NCBI GenBank assembly: GCA_028554795.2
Contig: CM068830.1
Coordinates: forward strand, 49,300,355 to 49,364,354
Direction: 5' to 3'
DNA: 64,000 nucleotides
Origin: Sinohyriopsis cumingii
Taxonomy: Eukaryota; Mollusca; Bivalvia; Unionida; Unionidae
The translations under genes were made by a program, and so were the position numbers. The notes under the pieces are model-generated. The model did not search any database. It had not been told where the DNA came from and was given only the letters and a program-made list of their open reading frames with translations. Numbering within the stretch: the stretch's first letter is position 1; every line of letters starts with the position of its first letter. Positions 7,231 to 21,384 of the stretch are shown here, in pieces.

Positions 7231-10200
7231 AAGTCTACACAATATAGACTAGGGAAAGTCAGGACAAAACAGCAACAAAACGAAAAAGGATAGCGACAAT
7301 AACAAACATATGATGTCGTCAGAATTATCATTAGTAGCATTAATAGTGGTAGTGTTTTAACAAGGATCTTACACTAGTATTCTAAAAGCAAAGAAATGTC
7401 CCTTGCAAATTTCCATTTCTAAACTTTTCATTGACTGTTGTTCTTCTAAGAATTATTAAAATCCCAAGGATTGCAGAATACAACGAAACCAAGGAAGTGA
7501 ATGTTTTCTCAAAATGATGTGATCAATATTGTATCCATCACAGTGATGTCCTGAGATTCTATCCAGTAATTTTAGCTACATCCTTTTCATTCGTGTGGAA
7601 CAGATTAAAATACGCTTATCTTTCTTTTTTTGTTGATAATTATTATTGAACCTCAAGACAGATATATACATATTAGATAGACAGACAGATAAATATGGTC
7701 CCTAGATTGGTATACCACAGCATGGTCTATTCCCCGTCATCGTAACCCCATCCCTTTATACAGGTATGAAAACGTGCCTGTGCATGACAAATGTTGCGAT
7801 TGTAAAATGCCGATTGAAATAATCACTCTTTAGTGAGACTATACTATTTATTTCTTTATATGACATTCTGCTTTGTCGATTTCATGAATGCTAGATTATT
7901 TGTGGAGCTTTATTCCTGACAGTTGGAGCATTTGTAGACCTTGGAACTCTACGCCATGGGCATTTAGCCTTGGGGGCAATGGCAAACCATATGGAATTTT
8001 AAAAAAAATAAGATCCATATCGCATACCAAAGTTCAGATACACCAGACCTTTAGCGGGTCCGAAGGATTGTATTGAGTATATAGTAGACATTATGTCACA
8101 TTTGGACGCAGTATTTAACAGTTTAACCAGGAGGTTAGACTCAATACAGAAGGAATAATTAAGCTTTCTTTAAGAAGAGTGCCGGGAAAACATTTGACTT
8201 GGATATTTAATGCTTTATGATGATATTCTGGATCTAAATGGCATACATTTTAGCAAATTAATTTAATTTCTACCTGTCCTTTGTTTTTATAAGGCGACTT
8301 TATTGATTGTTACGTGAATTAAGAATAGGTTTGCTTAACTAAACACTGCTTTCTCTTTTGATTTACAAGTGTTTCAGCATACAGTTTTATTCCGTTTATG
8401 TTATAATGAGAAAGTAAGTTCTTGCACGATCCTGGCATTGATACGGAGGAAAAAAGATTTTTTTGTTTTCTTAAAACCTGACTTTCACAATATTTTCAGA
8501 TTTTGTTGAATGTTTACGCTTATTGAGTTAACATTAAACATCTTCAATTCAGACTTTACTATGAGACATATTTTCCTCCACGTCTAATTTAATGTGTTTA
8601 CAAGATATACAGAATTACTTAGCATTGACCAAAACAGATTTGTTGAGAATTATACGATTGATAATGAAAGAATTTAGTAGGTGAAACGGTCAAGAGCTTA
8701 CCCATGAGAATGTTTCGTGTTTCCATTTTTCGTGACAATTTCATGTAATTAATAATAAGTGTAATATGTTGAGGAAAAAGAAAGAGTAAATAAAGTCGTA
8801 CTTCGAAAAGTCGTAGCTCCAACGGTTTTCCGAAGAGGTTCCTTTAGTTGCTATCGACATAGAATACTTTACACTAGCACAGAGTGACTTATAACATTTT
8901 TGTTCTGATTTTTTACATATAGTTTTCAATTGCATATTCAAAAAAGAAAGGAATTGAAAACTCACAATCACAATCAATTTTTAAAATTTAATATGTTTTA
9001 AATATCCTACACAACATTTTCATACGGCAACACGATGACTGTCCAACAAGCCTCTAAAACACATTATCTGTCATGAAAAATTAAATTTCACTCTAATCAT
9101 AACTTATAAGATTTTCATTAGAAACAAAATATAGACTTTTACATGTTGATTAATTTTCTTAAGTTTCTCTGTACTCATAATAGATGTTGCGGATAAATAA
9201 CGATTTTCTTTTACAAAATAATCCAATTTAGTGATTTCGGTACTTTAGATTTGGTAAAGAAATGTGTGAATTTGAGGACTAAATCTTGATTTTCCATCTG
9301 TTATTTACACAACCACAATTAGCTTCAAACCTGAAATTAAGCAATTTAAAACAAAAATTTGATGTAAGTAAATATCTACCGACCTCTAAATTTTTCTGAA
9401 ATGTTTCTTTTTAGTAACAACTTGATAGCTATGGATCAAGTCTATTGAGTCGATTTCATACCTGGAGCAAGAGTGCCTCAAACCTTTGTAGTACAGGGTA
9501 CACATTGAATATAATGTCACTAACTGTGTTATCTACAACACTATCAGTGTTGTCTATAATAAGTTCTGTTCAAACTCATATTTGTGCACTTAATATTTCG
9601 AACTAGATTAGGATTAACGGACTTCATTTTCATTATTTTCAGATGTTACACGTTGCATAAATTGTTTTGTGATAATCTTCTTAAGTAGAAAGGAATACTG
9701 CAAGCATGTTCTTCTTCTAAAGAATTATATACATTTTGTTTTTATCTAATCTATATATAAGTAAAAAATATATTTATACATAAGGCTTATTTTCTCTGAA
9801 GATTCATTCCTTGCATATTAAAAGAGAAACTGTCGCACAGCGGCTGAACTAATGTCTAGATATAGTAGTCTGGAATACACAACAGTTACTTTGGATACAT
9901 TGTTTACCACAATTACCATACACATAGTATAATGACCATTCAGAAATTGCATACAAATCTTTTAGAAAAATAGACGAGAATGTTGAATCGAATTTATACC
10001 ATAATTTCCTCATCGTCATGTTGTGTTGACTTTCGATACCTTCAAGAACAACGATCTAACCTAAAAATAAAACCAGTGTAATTAGAGATATCTCTTGCTG
10101 TGAGATTAAATCCCTCATGGGAAGTATTGCATGTATATTACGTTTTTTAATGGAATATGGTATGTCTTATCACATGATCGATTTTCATTTAAAGTTGATC

Positions 10201-13200
10201 GGTAACAATCAGTGATTTTAATGTTGAGTATTTTAAATAAAAAGCCAGTTACAGCCAATTATTCAGATACATGTTGTCTGCAATTCAAACAATTGTATTT
10301 CATTCCAATATAAAAAATGGCGATGGTATTTCAGATCTGTTCTCATCTTCTTTAGCAAAGCTTCCTTTTGTTAAACGTGGAAGCAATAATTGTAAGCATA
10401 ATTCTAACACCCCTTGCAATTGCAGCTCTATATTAGATAGTACTTGGTTTCCAAGTTGATCTGAAAATTCCTACTAGATGTAATCAACAACACTAATATT
10501 TACAACAAATATAAACAGTTTATACATTTTAATAAAGACTTTTAATTTTCTAATGGAATCTTTAATCATCACAGTCAGCACTGTTAATGAAAGGCTTCGC
10601 CTATTCCATTCTCGCTACATAGAGGTGGATTATTGAATTAGGAAAGATACCTAGCAACCCTGTCTACTTAGCCTTGTAACCTTCTAAGACTATGTCATTT
10701 AAATTGCATACAAATAATATTTTCATAAAGTTTAACGCTTAACAATTGTATATTTTTAGGTGGATAGGATTGTACGCTAAATGTTTCAGAATATCTTCCT
10801 AATCCTCACATGGGTGGATAATGTATTTAAAGAACAAAAACTCATCTAGCACCGGAGTTAGGTCAGTCGTATAAATAAACGGCTACAGTTCTGGTCACTT
10901 AACGAAAATCGCTTGGGATGCTCATTTATCCGAATAGCTTAAGGGTGAAGAAATAGCATGAAAATCAAAAATATTTGTAAATACAATCCGTTATGAAGCT
11001 ACATTTCGTTTCAGTATGATAACGAGGTTCCCAGAAAGCATGAAATGCGTAAAAACGAAAGGGGGTGGGTTAGTAAAAAGTTTGCGGTTAAGGGATAGAT
11101 GGATTTTATAGGCCAGGATAAATGTATTTAATATATTCCGGTCCAAAAATAGCAAATACTTATTATACCAACGTTGGTATATGACATACTGGTTTTTTTC
11201 TCCAGCACAATGTGGGTTATGCAATGTTTGTTCGGCACATTTTTGTTGATCGGCCCTTAGTAGGGTCAAATCGTTGAGTTCTTGTTGGTCCAACATGTTT
11301 GCCAACCGAAGATAATGTTAACAATATTGGTCCAACAGTCAAACAATGTCACAATCCATGAAGAATTGATATTGTCCCAACAAAATGTTGCTAGCTACTG
11401 ACAGTTGCTGTTTTGGTCCAACTATTGACCCTTCTTGCCCAAAGAAATACTGCAAAATGCTGACAAAGCAGGATCTGCATTTAAATAATATATTTTCCAA
11501 TGACCCATAAATGCTATAAGTGTTTCACTATTGATTGGAATCAAAAATAGGGAGAGCAAATTTTCGATGCGTATTTCAATAGCTACTTCAGCATTAAGGA
11601 AAAATATAGTGCAGTCTTATATTTTCAATTATGATACATTATTTCAATCAATACAATATTTAGTTCATTGGTAAAGCAGGAAGGAATAAGTTGCTGCAAT
11701 ACATGTCTCTCAAAATATCGATAAGTAGCGTATGTCTGCACACTGATATATTTCAACCAGTGTCAGTTGATGCTGTGACATTTTTAGTAAAGGTTAACTT
11801 TCGTTAATTATTTGAGGAACATATTGAATAAATTCAGATCAGATCAATTATTGGAGGATTAAACATAAGGTTCATTTCAAGAAATATATCGATCTGAAAT
11901 CGAATGACAATCCAATTAATTTTGTGAATCTTTAGAAATGAGGAAGGACACAAAATATTTACACACTGAATAGACAACAAAATGTAAGTATCTTTAATCT
12001 TAGCATCCAATCAAAGCAGAACACTGAAATATATCAGTCCACGACACTAACACGTATTCTCATAATGCGATTACAATTAAATAAAATATTAACACAGGCG
12101 TGGCTAGCTAAGTTAATATGCAACTAGTACACATGTCTTTTTGAGTGCTTTTACATATCCCCGAACCAAAGGTTTGAAGTTGTTCTTATGATTGTCATCA
12201 TTTGTTTATGATGTGTCATCTCTTCTTTCTCTCTTCCCTCTCTTTTGTAACCCCTTCTCTATCCATTTTCATTGATATGTTAATTCTGGTACGTCGTTAT
12301 GTATCTGAAGGAGAACAATATTCTATTCTCTTTAAAGATGCATAATCGCTTGCCGCGCCATTAAATGTTTGACTTCTTGCAAGTCTTAACAGTTTTAATT
12401 TAACCAGAAATCCCATTTATGAAAGTGAATTCAAAGTAAACAAGTGATTTGGTTGTATGTCTGATTAAAGGAGTATTATAAGACAGATCCACTGTAATAT
12501 CAATCATCAAAATAACAAAGATGGCGACTATATGTCCTTCTTTAATAAATGCTTTTCTAAATCCACATTGGACATCAGATAGTAGTTTATAGAAATGTTT
12601 ATAATGAGAGGTAAGTGTTTCAGAAGCTGACAGTGGATCTCATCCGGTTCTGATTCTATTGAAGTGACATGGACTCAATCAGAAGGAAATTTTAGTTCTC
12701 AGAGAGAGAAACGTTTATTGCAATCTTCAACACTTAAAGATTTTAAATTCCCACGAACCTTTTATTTAAGCTTTTTCATACTGCATTAATAAATAATTAA
12801 TAGAATCGTCAAATCCTTTCGAAGGCAAGGGGGTTCTGTAATTCCTTATTCGTACGTTGGAAACAGTCATTTCCACTCGCACCAGTGAACTACGGCTCTT
12901 TCAGTAGAGCTTGGACTTTTGTGTCACAATGTTATTGTAACCTCAATAGCCCTTTTGTGTGTCCTTCTCTTGTTCTACTTAGGGAAGTCGCTAAAGAAAT
13001 AGACGTGGTCGCCCTACTAAAGTGGCCGCCCTACTAATTCGCATCTAAGAACCATTGTGACCCTCCTGCCCAGATCTGGGGCGAACTCAATCAATCAATC
13101 AATCTTGAAACTATGTTTATGTTGGCCCTACGTTTGATAGTTCAAGTACCGCAAAGGATTAGGGATGAACCAGTGGATTAGGATATTCAAAAGCCAGGCT

Positions 13201-13394
13201 TTGATTGATATAGCCAACGTCTCGCAGTCGAACGTGAAGATGTAAGTGTTTCTGGAGTCAAACTTACATTACGGCGAATTAATTTCACTTGGGAGATATG
13301 AGATCTGAAATTCTCGAACATATTGGTCTTACTGCAATCATACAAATCGCTAACTCTACACGAGCTGAGAGATTTGTGTGGAAATACAGTAACT
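7231..13394. other. Long non-coding stretch
   Basis: AT-rich sequence with dense stops; the short frames present show no coding composition. A region near 11,280-11,430 repeats TTGGTCCAAC/TTGTTGG-like words, and 12,885-13,107 ends in (AATC)n after a GC-richer stretch. Both look like old interspersed repeats that I cannot name. Confidence 0.45.
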
Positions 13395-13462
13395 GGTATC
13401 TTCACAGATCGCTTCGAATGATCGCTTCGTAGATCGCTTCGAATGATCGCTTCGCAGATTGC
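13395..13462 (+). repeat. Short tandem repeat, GATCGCTTCG(A/T)A-type
   Basis: Five near-copies of a 13-14 bp word (AGATCGCTTCGAATGATCGC and variants). Confidence 0.7.
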
Positions 13463-14332
13463 GTCGATCATCAGAGTGAGCTGTGCCCCTCTGCCAATAA
13501 TTGATCCTAATTTAAGATATGTGTACATTCTTTGGCTCTCCAGAAAAGCTATGACGAGATTTAGCTATATCGATAAGCGATGTTGACTCTCATGGGTGGA
13601 TTCTGTTTGATTTGCCTCTTCATTATCCTGAAGTTTTCAAACGTACTTTACAAGCCTCACTCCCTTATTATAACAATATTTTTTAGAACATATTGTTATC
13701 TGCAACTATTAACGATTCATGAATCAAAATATATAGATTTAATTATTCTCCGAATAATCACTGTTTTTCGTAAAGATAATTCCAAGCAATGAAAACTTCT
13801 TTCCAAGAGAAATGTGTTCTATTATTTCTTAGCTTATTCACATGCTCCACCCTAACATCCGAAATTTGTTTCATGTCTCCATACTTAACGTTAGATAGTG
13901 GAAAATATCTTTCTAAACGTTCGTCAGCCTGTGCATCGTTTAAATGAATGTTTGAAAAGTATGATCAAGAAAGCACTAGCATTCGTACTTTGAATGAGAC
14001 GATTCTGTACGCAAAAGGACGTAGATAGCAGGGGTCATCCAGTGTGCAAGGAGTGACGATTACTTTCCATATATTGATAAATATAGTATTAAAATACACA
14101 TTTTTATACTGACATTTTTCAAGAAGATTTAAAGAAATTATTGTAAGCTCAAGCATCGTATTTACATTCCTTCTCTACGTATATGTGACGTTTTAAATTG
14201 TATTTTGGTATTAATAGTCTCTTATGTCCATTGTATAACATTCGTTAAATAATTGTAGTTGTTCCCATGTTCCTCTTTAGATTAGTAAGACGAGAACACA
14301 ATGCCATACAAATTACTATGGATATGTAATAA

Positions 14333-14467
14333 AGCTTGCCAATAGCCTACTGTGGATATTGGTGGTTCTTACCGGATTCCTGCTACACCAGATATAATGG
14401 TTGTATGAATATCTTATCATGAGCTGAAAAAATGGCGTTAAGCTCCAAACATGAACAACAACAACAC
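14333..14467 (+). mobile_element. SINE 3' fragment (family A)
   Basis: GCTTGCCAATAGC, GGTGGTTCTTACCGG and GAGCTGAAAAAATGGCGTTA followed by (AAC)n align with the 3' half of the full SINE at 31.94 kb. The tRNA head is missing. Confidence 0.7.
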
Positions 14468-15200
14468 ATTATTAGTCATCTAATTTGCATCGATCTAATA
14501 GTGTGTTTGAATAACTTTTCTTCATTAAGAAAATAAAAAGGTTGAATAAATTTCTTATAATGTATATTGCCACTTGAAAGTAATGTGTCTGCTTATTATT
14601 TCACAACTGTTCGCTTTGCTTGCTACCTTGAACAACTTATAATTAACAATGTATTTTCAACGTATACCAAAAATAACTATGCCATACCTGGTAAAAAGAC
14701 AGGGTCGGATATTCATGACCAGATTTTAAGGGAATTCCACGTACTATCAGACCAGATAGGGTCTTCGAGTGAGTCAAACAAACTTTAACGAAACAAAAAT
14801 TAACTTATACGAAACGAAAATTTTTGTCCATGGGGTTATCGCATCACACAACCACGCCTTACGAATAGATAAGAAAAATAAAAATCACGTAAATCACGGT
14901 TAAATTAAAGCAAAAACACAATATAAAATGATCACAAAAAATTAATGTTCAGTTCGAATGGCAGTCATTATTTCACAGTACTTCCAGCTCTCGTGACACG
15001 TGTTCACTATTCCGGATTAGAAAAATTCAAAAAGAATTCATCTATCTCCTTGGGTAGTTTCCTCTGTTTTCCTCTCTCTAATGGGTAGCTTATCACTAGC
15101 TTTTCTTGACTCTCTATTGTTTCTGTCTTTCACTGGAAGAATTTCTGTCATGGAGTCGACGGGATAAGTCGCAACAAGACTAGCATCATCGGGGTCGTCA
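14468..15200. other. Spacer, no gene seen
   Basis: No supportable feature; AT-rich with short frames only. Confidence 0.4.
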
Positions 15201-15420
15201 TTACCCTGATTTTTTATCAGTACTTCTCGAAGTCTCAGATTTCAATTCCCTCGCTCCTTCAGTGACTTCATCAAGTCCATGATACCTTTCTAAGTGATCC
15301 ACGTGCACTGTAAGAGGCTTTCCATATCTACCGCATTTGACTATATAATTGACACCACTCAGAATATTAATGACGTCATAGGGCCCATACCACCAAAACA
15401 AAACAATTAGCTTATGTGAA
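15201..15420 (-). pseudogene. Ty3/Gypsy integrase C-terminal fragment
   Basis: The minus-strand frame encodes WYGPYDVINILSGVNYIVK followed by GKPLTVHVDHLERYHG, the GPY/F-type module and chromo-like end found at the C-terminus of Ty3/Gypsy integrases (WxGPYxVxxxLxxVxYxVx...HVDxLxxY). The catalytic core is not present upstream, and the frame stops after a polar tail. It is a short relic in spacer DNA. Confidence 0.7.
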
Positions 15421-18400
15421 GCGAATATGACGGGGTTTTTCTTATTACAATACTCGATTCATCTCCTGCATTCCTTCAAATATCATTATTAATTTTCACT
15501 AAAACATCTTTGAAGAGAAAACGAGTGTTTAACTTATGGTTTCAATTTCAACTCGGTGGTGCTTCCAGAAATATCCATAGTTATGGTCCAAACGTAAATG
15601 AATGTTCAAATGTTTGTCATTTCCAGATATAAACGCATCAACGGCAAAGCTACTATCAGTCTAATCCAAGGTTTGAACACTGCAAAGTAGAGTGCCAATG
15701 CTACAAGACTAGTTTTGTAAGGATATCACGCAATTTTGTGGCGTTGTTACGTTGGCAACTGGTTGCGTGATTTTGTTTCGTTGTCGCTTTATCAACGCGA
15801 CAGTGACAATGATAGATATCAGCCAGCATCCCTCCCTGGTCAAGTGATAGCACAGGGTGCTCCAGAATATAGGGTGGAGTCACGATTTCCGAGTGGTTAC
15901 TACGCTACGTCGCACTACCAATCAACATACATCTACACCGTGTATCCAACGACATGTCTGAAGGACCATCATGAACATTCTTTTTCGATGTTAATCGTTT
16001 TAAAGATCCCCTGGTGTTGATAGAGCCTTAAAGGCTATCAACATCACCAGATCAGACACTTCTGGGTGTGGGTTCCATCCTCATCATCGCCATGTCTGAA
16101 GAAAAAAGAAGTTATTAATTGTTTCATTGAATTCTGAGATAGTCTGTTGCACAATGTCCTAAAATATTTGTTGACGAAATGTAAAGCACGCTTCACTCAG
16201 TCGCTCCTTCCTCTTTTCATTCATTCAGTGTGGATTGGATGAATGTGTCCTGAGTTTTGAGCAGGTACTCTTCTCATAGCGTATATACGAAATCTAGAAA
16301 CATCTCTCCCTCCCTCTTCCTTAAAGAGTTTTATAGAAGAATTGGTTCATTCTCTTATACATTTTCAGAACTCATAAACACGTTTATTAAGTGCTTTGTG
16401 GAGCGTTTAAGAGGAAAACATGTTAAAAGGCCTATTGGTCCAATATTTATAAAAAAAATTTAAATTCCAAGACAATAATATTTTTATCACAGTGCTTGAA
16501 TTTTGTTATAAAACCCAAGTATAAGAATAAAGAATATGAAAAAAATTATTTTCATCACATAATAAAAGTAAAACATTCAGATTGATTTCTTTTGCATACT
16601 TTTCAATCCTTTCAATGTCTTAATGGGCTTCTTTAAATTCTTTGATCTCTGTTTGACGATTGTTGAGTGTCTTCATCTTCGCAGTTACCCAACGGTGCCG
16701 CATTCAAAGCGCTTTTAGTGTTTGCGGGGCGGGTGGTTTCTAGTACCTATGTATGGGTTGCATTTAAAGACAGGTCTATTGTCGCCTGCCTAGCTGGTGT
16801 CTTCGCCATTTCATACTAATCACTGAGGTTTCGATTGTACATCCTGGTATGCGATAGTGAAGTATTTGTACGTATAGGAGAATAAGTAAGACTGGTGAAA
16901 TTGGTTTTGCCGTCGTTTCCTGGTGTTCACAATTATGCTTAAATCTATTATTTCCATCTTTGTAGCCCGTTTCTCATGAGCATACATCGATTCACTGATT
17001 TATGTGTTTATCGAGCGCGATTATATTGTTTGGAATACTCTCTTGTTTATGTGTGTGGTTACTTTGTGGGGGTGGGACCGTTTGTTTTTCTTTTGGGAGA
17101 TGGGGAAGGGCGAGAGGGATCATGAAATTTATGACATGCTCTCTGACTAACATAAGATAGGACTGAGTGGTAAAAGGCGCTACCCTTCCAACTGTGGAAT
17201 ATCGAGCTCGACCGCTAACCTCATCTTTTTTTCCGTTCACAAGAGCAGAAAGATCTTTTTTGTAAAGTTATGATCAGCAGTCTGTAAACAAATAAAATAT
17301 ATAGAAGCTTTGCATCCAAGTCACTGCTGTATTTGTTAACGAAACGGGTCAGCATGGAACAACGTGTGCGACTAAATCTTACTGTCAGACCCCTTTTTGG
17401 GTTGATAAATGGATGCAGTCCGGTGCTCTATACTCAGTTTGCTGCCCCCCACCACAAAGAAAAATGGTTAACTTTATTGCATAATTCTCTCCCTTGGTCT
17501 GTAGTTAATACCCCCGGTGTCCCGTGGTTACAAAGGTATTTAGTTAAGGCATTTTATAAAGAAATTGTTTAGCTCAGGAATAATTTTTATATTTTCTTTA
17601 ATAAGAAATTGTTTCGCTCAGGAATATTTCATCAGCTAATACATTGTTCTAAATTAATACCGAAGACGTATTCACTCTTTTAATAAAAAAATTACAACTC
17701 TGATGGAACATGTTAAAAATAACAAAAATAACAAATTTTCATTAAGATGGGCCTTTTTATACATATGTTAATGAATATTATTAGTCGTTTTCCTGGAAAA
17801 TCTGAATAGACGTGTAAGAGTAGATTTTTTTGCGAATATTGATACATTCTTTGTGAACAATTTTATTTTATTTTATCCCAACATAAGTGTCTCTTACGTC
17901 TCGTACGTGAAAGCAGTAGCCTTTTAATCGAAAATACTATTTATCCACATGTCAAGATGCTTATTTTATGAAAAAGTGACAATTTACACTTACTATCCAG
18001 CAAAAACAGTAAAACATTTGCCGTTGGGGCGATAACATCAACGGTTCAATTATCCAGCGTCCCGCACTACTATCCAATTTACCGCTGAACTGACCAATAC
18101 CTAGTTATGTACTATTCATAACCTTAAACTTACTATCCAACACGCCGATGTAGCGACCAATATCAACGATTACAAAGCAATGGAATGGTTAGGATAAGTT
18201 TGTCTTGAGAGAGGATTGAAACTCTGAGTTACACGGATGTGAAGGAAAACACCCCCTTTGTTGCTACATTTAGCTGTCGTTGTGTTCATTCTTATCATGC
18301 TTGCCGTATATCTTTGTGTTTTAGAGGTCATATTTCTTCTTAAGTAAATGCACGCATCAATAGACAGACAGCTTGGGTTTTCATCCTTGAGGTTCGCTGT

Positions 18401-19191
18401 ATTTTTCCTTCTTTACTTTATACAAACCCCAAATTCACTAGTTTGAAGAAGAAAAAAACCCAACAACAACAAAGAAACATGCCACTCAATACTGTAACAA
18501 GTCTGACTTTACCGATGTGAGTTCGAGTGTGAGTGTTTATGTCAAAATGTTTAAGTGAGATTTTTTTTAAAATTGTCAGCTAGGAAACGCGAACCAATAC
18601 TGTGCCCGATCAGTATTTGATGTGGTAAGAAGAAATGACACAATATACAATAGAGGGATTGTAAGTTCACTTTCCAGTCTGTCTGCACTGCAATGGTAAC
18701 AACGCAAGAGCGTAGGCAGTTTTTGCCATACTGTCTTAGGACAAAACGATGCATTACCCGTTGTAATCCATTGCATTTGCTAGACTTCTTTTCTTACCGC
18801 GTTCACTTCGAACTGACTTCAGTAGCTCTTCACACAGTGACGAGATAGGCCATGATTTTATGGGTCTTGCCGCTAGGCGATTTACAAAACAAATATTTAA
18901 AAAAAAATTAAAATAATGCACGAACAATCGTACCATGGGCGATCCCATAGAAATTGTGTCAATTTTATTGCAAAATGCACCAAGAAATGTTTGAATGTTT
19001 AATTGTACTTTTCTGAGAACATTTTAGTCGCATTCGTCCTCAGTTCACTGGTGATATTTTACAATGGTGAATTTTTCCTATGGATTTGATTTTCTAAGTG
19101 GAATGTGTGTTTCCTTGAAACTTTCTTAGGGAAAGAATACCATAAAAGCAAATGTAAGTGTCGTGATACGTTTTAACAGTAGGAACAACAT

Positions 19192-19194
<3 letters not shown>
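15421..19194. other. Non-coding stretch
   Basis: Isolated short frames (for example 17,333-17,572) lack coding features. No RNA gene, repeat array or transposon protein is identified. Confidence 0.4.

Positions 19195-19229
<35 letters not shown>
19195..19229. repeat. (CT)n microsatellite
   Basis: About 35 bp of pure CT. Confidence 0.95.
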
Positions 19230-19232
<3 letters not shown>

Positions 19233-20043
19233 ATAGGTTTGCCCTTTGAAGATACCTCACCAAAAATGTGATCAGTAGTTACCATAATTATCTGAACTGT
19301 TCTGTTTGACATGTATATTTTTCAAAACTTACCCCTTAACAATTGTAGGACGATGTTTTTCTTCTATCAGTGAATCGTTGGATGAAATAAAATCTTGAGT
19401 TGACTTGAAAATTTTACAATTCAAGTATCTTAATTTTATCCTTATTTTGGCACCGCAATGTGTCACGGAAAAAAATTCTAACATTAGAACTACCGTTTTT
19501 CAGAAAGGAAACAAACACAGTGCTTTTTCAAGAATGACATGATTGCACTGTATAACCCTGCCTATGGTTAACTCTGAATTCTAAAATCAAAACACAAGTT
19601 GGGAAAATATGTAACAATGTTCAACCTATTTTCTCTCAGTTTAGACTGTTCATTATTTTTTCCCCGCCCTTAGATTTGTGAAAACTTTACAACATTGTTT
19701 GTAGCGTGTGCTGCGAAACACAGGACATCTCTTAAATTTGGGATATGTTAAGCAAATATTAAGCAGTCAGTCGACAATAAATATACACTCTACCTTTTTA
19801 TGAAATTGATGAATAAATGAAAACAATGAACATATTTCACATTGAATGTATGTTTTTTTAATTATCTTTGTCCTATAATACCGCAAAAAATAACAAAACA
19901 AAACATGATGTCATACGTTGTTTGTTTTTTTTTCTTTACCATTCTTTCTTTCTCTCTCCAATGTAATGTTAAGTCTGTCTGCCCATCTCTCAAAACACTC
20001 CATATTAAAGTACTGCCCGTTATACCGTCACCCAATACAGTAA

Positions 20044-20046
<3 letters not shown>

Positions 20047-20082
<36 letters not shown>
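20047..20082. repeat. (GT)n microsatellite
   Basis: About 36 bp of pure GT. Confidence 0.95.
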
Positions 20083-20084
<2 letters not shown>

Positions 20085-20400
20085 GCTTTCACTTACACAC
20101 ATATCGTTCCTACAAAAATTTAATTACAAAGAAATATAAACCATTGGCGTAAACCATTTAAACCATTTAATTTAACCGTGTAGATCGCTAGCACAAACCT
20201 CTACCAACACACTTTGAAAAGTGTTGTGTGACATGGATCGCCATTGTCGCTTGGTATCTGATTTCTCCTTGGAAAATAGTTCGTTTCGTTCCGTCGTTCT
20301 CAATTTTCTGGAAATTCGTTTCTGCGCTTCTCAAATGTGGTAATAATTTTTATGGACCGAGCGAATTTCTTTTGGCGTGAATCAGGACTCTTGGTTTTGT

Positions 20401-20439
20401 GACATAAGTGGAGAGCGTGAATTCGAGTTCACTTATGTC
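20401..20439. repeat. Inverted repeat GACATAAGTG / CACTTATGTC
   Basis: Perfect 10-bp arms flank a 19-nt spacer containing GAATTC. It lies upstream of the zinc-knuckle gene remnant and could be a regulatory palindrome or chance. Confidence 0.4.
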
Positions 20440-20649
20440 GTCTTCGAAATCGCTGGCACGGATTTAAGCTAACAATTCAGCTCTTGTGTGAGGCGACACT
20501 GTATGTCTTTGCCTCTTACTTTCTCAGTGAAATCGTTTCATCTTATTGCAAACTTTCATTTGACTAGGTTTCATACGCAGCAGGTCCCTGTATATAGGGA
20601 GACTGTCTTAGAGTCAGAGTATTCATTCAACTCTCAAACGATAAAGAAT

Positions 20650-21037
20650 ATGGAAGAGACAGCACAGATCGACCTGCTGGTCAAAGATTTGCTAAGAGTC
20701 ATACGAAAATATAATTCACAGGCGAAAGTGGCAACAAAACGTACCTTCGCTGATTTGATGAGGGTCATACGAAAGTGTATAAGTGCTGATGAAGTTTTCT
20801 ATATCTGCAACGTAAATGGGTATTGTCTCCAGAATATCTTCTTCGTCCAAGAAAGAGAGACAAAAGTCAAGATACATGTCATCGTTGTCAGGAGAAAGGA
20901 CACTGGGCTTCAGAGTGCCCTAAGAGAAAAGAGAAGAAACAGAAACAAAAAGAAAAATAAAGAGGGGTTAAGAAGAAGAAGATATTGATGATGAGGAAGA
21001 ACTTGTACCAGTGAAGAGATGGAAATGGAAAAATTGA
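20650..21037 (+). pseudogene. CCHC zinc-knuckle protein, broken over three frames
   Basis: The start at ATG 20650 (AATATGG context) opens MEETAQIDLLVKDLLRVIRK, which contains an internal repeat (LLRVIRKYNSQA, then LMRVIRKCISA). Near 20,810-20,830 the coding sense moves to another frame. There a perfect knuckle C-x2-C-x4-H-x4-C (20877-20918, CHRCQEKGHWASEC) is followed by a Lys/Gln-rich tail. After 20,960 a third frame carries an acidic end (EDIDDEEELVPVKRW) to TGA 21035-21037. Zinc knuckles bind single-stranded nucleic acid in Gag-like and viral proteins. It precedes an orphan copy of the small-gene promoter, so it probably belongs to the related element. A host nucleic-acid-binding gene is the alternative. 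Confidence 0.5.
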
Positions 21038-21245
21038 CCATTTGAACCGATGCGTTGGCCCCGATGTGAAATTTCACACTAACTCCTAAAAGAAAATAGA
21101 CCAGAAAAAAAAACGTAAGTGTCTCTTGGTCTTGACATTTTACAATAAAGATTGTGTGTTTTGTTTTTATTGACACTGCATGAATATGTGCTCTTTCACC
21201 TCTCTCCATCCCTCTCGGTCATCTTTTAGTTAGAATTGAAATGGA

Positions 21246-21285
21246 AGGGACATTTTCCTTCACGCAAGCACTTTAAGCATGCAGG
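21246..21285 (+). promoter_or_regulatory. Orphan copy of the repeated promoter module
   Basis: GGGACATTTTCCTTCACGCA then AGCACTTTAAGC matches the module at 4650-4690. Sequence upstream (TGCTCTTTCACCTCTCTCCA) also matches 2980-3005 before small gene 1. No open frame follows; a minisatellite lies where a gene would be. Confidence 0.55.
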
Positions 21286-21384
21286 TGGGTAAAACATAGT
21301 GAGTCTGTTCATCCATCATTCTATGTCTTGATTTTTTCTATAACACACTGACGCCATAGCGTAACTTGTTAAAAGTGTTTTTGT

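Noticed and set aside
19842-20123. 93-codon frame with Val/Cys repeats
   Set aside because: Driven by the GT microsatellite; flanks lack coding character.
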